Assembly: GCA_027484495.1 (NCBI GenBank)
Contig: JAIXSW010000241.1
Span: forward strand, 1 to 9,070
DNA from: Gammaproteobacteria bacterium
GTDB taxonomy: Bacteria; Pseudomonadota; Gammaproteobacteria; Enterobacterales; Alteromonadaceae
Length of the DNA stretch: 9,070 nucleotides
Reading direction: 5' to 3'
In this document: piece by piece, positions 5,522 through 9,070 of the stretch
Layout of the letters: every line of letters starts with the position of its first letter
Position numbering within the stretch: the stretch's first letter is position 1
Position numbers and translations under genes: made by a program
Notes under the pieces: model-generated
Told to the model about the DNA's origin: nothing
The model's database searches: none
Seen by the model: only the letters and a program-made list of their open reading frames with translations

Positions 5522-6595
5522 ATGGCTCTTAATCTTGTGTTTTATTGCCATTATTTCTTCCAACATTTTTCTACTCAATCAGGAAAACCCATCAGTTTTT
5601 TGCTGCTGATGGTTTGGAGCTGCCAGGTGCAGGCGCAAGCGCCAACCTATCAACAGTACTCAGAAAGCGCCTGTTTGCTGATTGCCGATCAAGTCGAGCG
5701 GTTTAAACAGCAGCCGCAATTGCCGTCTTATCAAGATGCACTGAAGAACTATCACCGCCATTGCCAACAGCCAATTGCACCACAACCCAAATCTTATTTT
5801 GAACAGTCGACCCCAGAGGTTCCACCTGCGACGACGAAAACACCCACACCACCTGCAGTGATGGAGCCGCCTGTAACCCCAGGCAATCAAGCCGTGTTGC
5901 CGATAGAAGTTGCGACCGATGGTTTGCTAACACAACTGTTGTGGCTACTGCTGATTTTGTTTGCAATCTTGGCGTTTCGTTTGCTGTTCAAAGGGGCTTG
6001 GGGGCTGAGTAGAAATGAAATGCTTGGCCTTGAAGCAGAGCGGCGGCTTGCAAAACTGCTGGCGAGGCAACTACCAGAGGGTTATAGCCACTACCGCAAT
6101 TTGGTATTGACGAGCACGATGGGCGATCTCACCGAGATTGACCATTTGGTGCTCAGCCCTTTTGGTATTTTTGTAATCGAAGTAAAGAACTATCAGGGCT
6201 GGATATTTGGCAATCAGCACCAAGAAAATTGGTTGGTACACCGCTACCGCCGCAAGTATCAATTCCAAAACCCCATCAGGCAAAACCATAAACACACCGA
6301 AGCGGTGGCATCTTTGCTAGATATTGATAGCAAAGCAGAACCCTCCCCAATTTATTCAGTGATTGCCTTTAGCCAACGCGCACAATTTAAAACGCCGATG
6401 CCGGATCATGTATTGCATTTGGAAGAAGTTCATCGCCATATCCGGAAAATCAGTGCATTAGGCCGTAAGATTTCCGACGAAGATTTGCTTCGTCATACCG
6501 CGCGACTCAATCTGGAAGCGACTAAAGCACCAACACTTAGAAAGGAACATAAAATCCAACAACAAGGCCAGCAGGTCTTGCGGGAGATTAATTGA
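5522..6595 (+). CDS. Membrane-anchored NERD-domain protein, putative nuclease
   Basis: A 357-residue protein. Residues 22-40 are a hydrophobic stretch ending VQAQA, resembling a signal sequence with a long N-terminal extension. Residues 41-134 would be periplasmic, with two cysteines (C51, C81) that could pair and then a proline/threonine-rich linker (about 95-125). A transmembrane helix (about 135-156, LLTQLLWLLLILFAILAF) leads into a cytoplasmic NERD domain (about 163-290). That domain carries LGLEAERRL, then TEIDHLVLSPFGIFVIEVKNY, that is D207 followed by E220-V-K222, the D...ExK pattern of restriction-endonuclease-like folds. NERD stands for nuclease-related domain, and its members are predicted or shown to act on DNA. 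The C-terminal 65 residues are charged and helical. The gene follows the helicase by 94 bp in the same direction, suggesting a shared function, with the nuclease held at the inner membrane where phage DNA enters. That role is inference. Confidence 0.82.
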   Translation: MALNLVFYCHYFFQHFSTQSGKPISFLLLMVWSCQVQAQAPTYQQYSESACLLIADQVERFKQQPQLPSYQDALKNYHRHCQQPIAPQPKSYFEQSTPEVPPATTKTPTPPAVMEPPVTPGNQAVLPIEVATDGLLTQLLWLLLILFAILAFRLLFKGAWGLSRNEMLGLEAERRLAKLLARQLPEGYSHYRNLVLTSTMGDLTEIDHLVLSPFGIFVIEVKNYQGWIFGNQHQENWLVHRYRRKYQFQNPIRQNHKHTEAVASLLDIDSKAEPSPIYSVIAFSQRAQFKTPMPDHVLHLEEVHRHIRKISALGRKISDEDLLRHTARLNLEATKAPTLRKEHKIQQQGQQVLREIN

Positions 6596-6618
6596 TAAAC
6601 AAGGTCACCAATGCCCCC

Positions 6619-8319
6619 CTACCACTCCGCCACCTGCAACCGTTGTTTAATCCCTACCGACTGGAACTGCAGTGCTTCAAACACCACGTCGAACTCCGTG
6701 CAGTTGTAGGCGATGTTGGGTAGGGAGAGCGCGGCTTCGACAAAGAACCTTTTTTGCTCGGTTTCGCTGCGCCAGGCTTGTTGCCACCAGTCGGTGATTT
6801 GGCGGCGCGATGCGTGCAGCCGGGACTGGCTGGGTAAGCGGTCGCTTTTCTGCCGGTTCTCGGCGCTGCTGGCGGGCAGCAGGTTCCATAAATCGTTATT
6901 GGGCCAGTAACTGAATGGCAGGCAATGGTCGATGTCGTAGGTGTAAAGCGGTTTGCCACTCCATACACTGCGAACGTCATGCCCGGCACTACGCAGCGCT
7001 TCTACTTTCTTCCTAACTAAGCCAGTATCGTGCTGTCGGTCCAGCCAGCGCAGGTGATGGTGGTACGTATCCAACGTCAGGCCTTGCTGTTGGTTCTGTT
7101 GGTACTTCTGCATTTCCGTCACCCACTGCTGCACCAATAAGGGTTCAATCCAGCAGCCGTACACCCGGAAGCAGTCCCACATCGATTCACTGAGTTCAAA
7201 CTGGCCAAAGCTATCCAAAAAAGGTTTATCAATCAGCACGATGCTTTGATTTTGGCGTTTGGTTTTATTTCGCTGCATCCGAAACAGCTGGTTGTCTTTA
7301 TGTCCTTGCCAGATATAGGTCACAGGCCCCGCTTTGATGGTCGACAGCGTGTCACTCATCAGTTGCTGCAACGCTGCCGCGTCTGGCTCTTTGAACAAAG
7401 TGCCAATGGCAAAGTCGTCAGCCGTCAGATGTTTTAAGGCGTGCCAGCCTTGCTCCGTGACAAAACCAAGGCCTTTTGATCCATTCGAATTTTGCTGAAT
7501 ATTGTTATCGACCAAGCGCTTAAACAGCCGGATCCAATACAGCGCGACCAGCCCGAGCGAAATCGCCACTTTGCCGTCCTGCCGGTCCAGTACCGCGCCC
7601 GGATGCGCGTCGGCTATCCGCACTAACGTGCGTAACAGCGCCAGTTTGTAGGTCGAGGATTTGCTGTCGTTCAGCACAATATGGCGAATTCTGCTCAGGC
7701 TGGCGCTACCATCGTCCGGCAGTTCCAGCACCAGCGTTTGCCACTGCACACCGCTACGGCCTGCGCTGTCTGCGGTCAGATCACTGACAAAACACAGCAC
7801 CAGACCAAATTGCCTGGCCAGCTGTGCGATTTCATCGACGCTGACCGGAAACGACACTCTGCCATCGCTAAATTCGCCAAAACGCAGGCTTAAAACCAAG
7901 CGGCCGCCGGGAGCGAGTAAATTGGCTATTTTACGAAACGCGCGTTCGCGTTCAGACGGCACCAGATGCATCCAGACGGCACTGAGCAGGATGGTATTAA
8001 ATTGCAGATTGAGCTGATAACAGGCTTTGAGTTCGGGCAGGCTGTCGCTGAGCCATTGCACTTGCTCAGCGGCTTTTTCGGCGGTTTTTGTTTGGCCGAT
8101 GCGCAGCAGATCCGCTGCAGGTTCAACGGCGATGACATTGCAGCCGCGCTCTGCCAGCCACAAGGCATCGCGACCACTGCCGGCGCCGATATCCAGCACC
8201 ATGCCGTTGTCAGGCCAATACTGCTGCCAGCTTTGATGGACCCGCTCAAAACTCAGTGCATCATATTGCTGCGCAAATAAAGCGGCGCCCTGATGGTAAA
8301 TATCCAGCGTTTTGTTCAT
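6619..8319 (-). CDS. SAM-dependent methyltransferase fused to an HNH endonuclease
   Basis: A 566-residue protein. ATG 8319 is chosen because AAGGA lies five bases upstream; an earlier non-ATG start at 8364 would add 15 unlikely residues. Residues 1-200 are a class I methyltransferase with motif I VLDIGAGSGRDA (41-52), an acidic VEP after strand 2 (65-67), and LLAPGGRLVLSL (134-145). No NPPY/DPPY motif of amino-DNA methylases or PC motif of C5-methylases is visible; the equivalent segment reads LLSAVWMHL. A middle region (about 205-400) begins SRIRHIVLNDSKSSTYKLAL and is of unknown function. The C-terminus holds an HNH nuclease: YDIDHCLPFS (461-470), NDLWNLLP (475-482), then N488 and KSD (491-493), the DH...N...N..K arrangement of HNH enzymes. 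The gene converges on the NERD gene with a 23-bp gap and no obvious terminator. The substrate is unknown; self/non-self marking or modification-linked cleavage are possibilities. Confidence 0.85.
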   Translation of the reverse strand: MNKTLDIYHQGAALFAQQYDALSFERVHQSWQQYWPDNGMVLDIGAGSGRDALWLAERGCNVIAVEPAADLLRIGQTKTAEKAAEQVQWLSDSLPELKACYQLNLQFNTILLSAVWMHLVPSERERAFRKIANLLAPGGRLVLSLRFGEFSDGRVSFPVSVDEIAQLARQFGLVLCFVSDLTADSAGRSGVQWQTLVLELPDDGSASLSRIRHIVLNDSKSSTYKLALLRTLVRIADAHPGAVLDRQDGKVAISLGLVALYWIRLFKRLVDNNIQQNSNGSKGLGFVTEQGWHALKHLTADDFAIGTLFKEPDAAALQQLMSDTLSTIKAGPVTYIWQGHKDNQLFRMQRNKTKRQNQSIVLIDKPFLDSFGQFELSESMWDCFRVYGCWIEPLLVQQWVTEMQKYQQNQQQGLTLDTYHHHLRWLDRQHDTGLVRKKVEALRSAGHDVRSVWSGKPLYTYDIDHCLPFSYWPNNDLWNLLPASSAENRQKSDRLPSQSRLHASRRQITDWWQQAWRSETEQKRFFVEAALSLPNIAYNCTEFDVVFEALQFQSVGIKQRLQVAEW

Positions 8320-8324
8320 CAACG

Positions 8325-8329
8325 TCCTT
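8325..8329 (-). promoter_or_regulatory. Ribosome binding site of the methyltransferase-HNH gene
   Basis: AAGGA on the minus strand lies five bases before ATG 8319 and settles the start over the longer upstream open frame. Confidence 0.7.
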
Positions 8330-8354
8330 GTAGTTCCCCCGACGGGTTGGCACT

Positions 8355-8383
8355 TTTGTACCAATATTCACCAAATTCTGCAA
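8355..8383 (-). promoter_or_regulatory. Possible promoter of the methyltransferase-HNH gene
   Basis: On the minus strand TTGCAG (8383-8378), a 17-base spacer and TACAAA (8360-8355) give 3/6 and 4/6 matches to sigma70 boxes. The implied start near 8348 would leave a leader of about 29 bases. It is the best candidate found in the 238-bp gap, but weak. Confidence 0.28.
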
Positions 8384-8557
8384 TCAGATTGGTCGGGTGC
8401 AAGTAACACAGAATGCACTTCTAACAAGGGCTTTTGGCGAATAATGTCGCCACTCTCCCTGTTCGGCACTGCTACTCGCCAGAGATTACAGTAAATAGAA
8501 ACAAAACAAAGACTGGCTTTATACACATGTATGGTTTGTGGACAGTATGTTGAGTAG

Positions 8558-8992
8558 TTACGATGCCTCCTCCACCACCAACGGCGTCCACAGCTGTTTC
8601 CAGCGTTCGGTTTTGGTCTCTGCCGCTAATAATTTCGGTTGCACTGTTACCGGGGCGGCAAACTGGCTTTGTGGTTGCAGCAGGCTGGCGTTGATGGCGC
8701 CGACGCAGATCCCGGCTTCGCGATAGCAGACGGCGACGACGGTTTGGCAGTGGCTACAGGCGAGGAATTCGGCTTGTTCTGAGCCTTGTTTGATGCGGGT
8801 TAGCCTGGTGTTGGCGCGGATGCGCAGTTGGCCTTTGGCATCGGACAGATACAGCAGTTGCTGCGCGGTGCAAAAATCGCAGTCGCAGCGTCTAGGCGCA
8901 TAGGCCGCGGCTGGTTGTGGCAGCTGAATGTCGCAGCGCACATCGCCGCAAATGCAGCTGCCGCTCAGGCAGGTTCCGGTGACTGGGTGCAT
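8558..8992 (-). CDS. GFA-family (CENP-V/GFA) zinc-binding protein
   Basis: A 144-residue protein of the GFA family (glutathione-dependent formaldehyde-activating enzyme-like, also called CENP-V/GFA). Zinc ligands are visible in the family order: CICG (C13, C15), CDCDFC (C36, C38, C41) and CSHC (C79, C82). This gives a structural zinc site and a labile, potentially catalytic one. Members bind thiols such as glutathione or act on small carbon-sulfur adducts, but most are uncharacterised, and a specific reaction cannot be read from this sequence. The start is ATG 8992, because CCAGGA lies seven bases upstream and the conserved region begins about 12 residues later. Earlier starts at 9019, 9016 and a TTG at 9067 would add residues with no family resemblance. 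It lies 238 bp upstream of the methyltransferase-HNH gene on the same strand, so it is probably a separate unit and likely a housekeeping neighbour rather than part of the nuclease cluster. Confidence 0.85.
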   Translation of the reverse strand: MHPVTGTCLSGSCICGDVRCDIQLPQPAAAYAPRRCDCDFCTAQQLLYLSDAKGQLRIRANTRLTRIKQGSEQAEFLACSHCQTVVAVCYREAGICVGAINASLLQPQSQFAAPVTVQPKLLAAETKTERWKQLWTPLVVEEAS

Positions 8993-8999
8993 CAGTGTG

Positions 9000-9005
9000 T
9001 CCTGG
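9000..9005 (-). promoter_or_regulatory. Ribosome binding site that decides the GFA gene start
   Basis: CCAGGA on the minus strand has its AGGA seven bases before ATG 8992. The tandem ATGs at 9019 and 9016 have only a weak GAG close upstream. Confidence 0.6.
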
Positions 9006-9070
9006 TTAGTAGGCATCATTGCTCGGGAATGATTGGTCGATTGCCATGCCCCAAGGTAACGGAACAAAGC

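Larger units (their letters stand above)
8320..8557. other. Intergenic region between the GFA and methyltransferase-HNH genes
   Basis: A 238-bp gap, AT-richer near the GFA end. Besides the weak promoter, it holds a near-palindrome ATACA/TGTAT with a two-base centre (8521-8532) and a GGCGA/TCGCC inverted repeat with a six-base loop (8436-8451). No terminator for the GFA gene, RNA gene or open frame is convincing here. Confidence 0.4.

Noticed and set aside
5394..5609. A plus-strand 71-codon open frame with a hydrophobic stretch between the helicase and NERD genes
   Set aside because: It overlaps the end of the helicase and the start of the NERD gene in another frame and has no ribosome binding site. 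The NERD start at 5522 is well supported.
6713..6910. Plus-strand open frames opposite the methyltransferase-HNH gene (here and at 7246-8280)
   Set aside because: They are shadows of a well-supported domain-bearing gene and have no features of their own.
8521..8532. A LexA-type or other SOS operator at the ATACA/TGTAT palindrome
   Set aside because: It lacks the CTGT-N8-ACAG arrangement, so no SOS control is claimed.
1..9070. tRNA or rRNA genes, CRISPR arrays, transposase genes, integrase or attachment sites
   Set aside because: None was seen. The only repeats are the ERIC-like element, the in-gene duplication and short inverted repeats. There is no regular repeat-spacer pattern.

Overview
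The window looks like chromosomal or genomic-island DNA of a gammaproteobacterium. The signs are Shine-Dalgarno-led genes, a CsrB-like RNA, and a 127-bp palindromic element built like ERIC/IRU sequences. The mix would fit the Alteromonadales/Chromatiaceae (for example a Rheinheimera-like organism), but that assignment is a guess from general resemblance.

Layout. Positions 1-211 (minus) hold the start of a cysteine-rich gene that runs off the left edge. Positions 212-790 hold no convincing protein gene. They do hold (a) a strong candidate for a CsrA/RsmA-sequestering small RNA on the minus strand (about 301-545), with AGGA motifs in the loops of successive hairpins and an intrinsic terminator; (b) a good sigma70-like promoter pointing right (599-627); and (c) an ERIC-like element (637-763) that would lie in the leader of the next gene. 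Then come four plus-strand genes: a BrxR/CapW-like WYL regulator (791-1663), a small exported DAKGK-repeat protein (1774-2199), a 1064-residue PLD-nuclease/SF2-helicase/DUF3427 protein (2233-5427), and a membrane-anchored NERD-domain putative nuclease (5522-6595). Facing them on the minus strand, 23 bp away, is a fusion of a SAM methyltransferase to an HNH nuclease (6619-8319). Last is a minus-strand GFA-family zinc protein (8558-8992).

How the genes may work together. A WYL regulator of the type that controls BREX, CBASS and other phage-defence loci stands upstream of a nuclease-helicase and a second nuclease, and a methyltransferase-HNH fusion abuts them. This suggests a compact nucleic-acid-targeting defence module. 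The individual domains are recognised from sequence; the combined function is inference. The partial gene on the left and the GFA protein on the right look like ordinary flanking genes.
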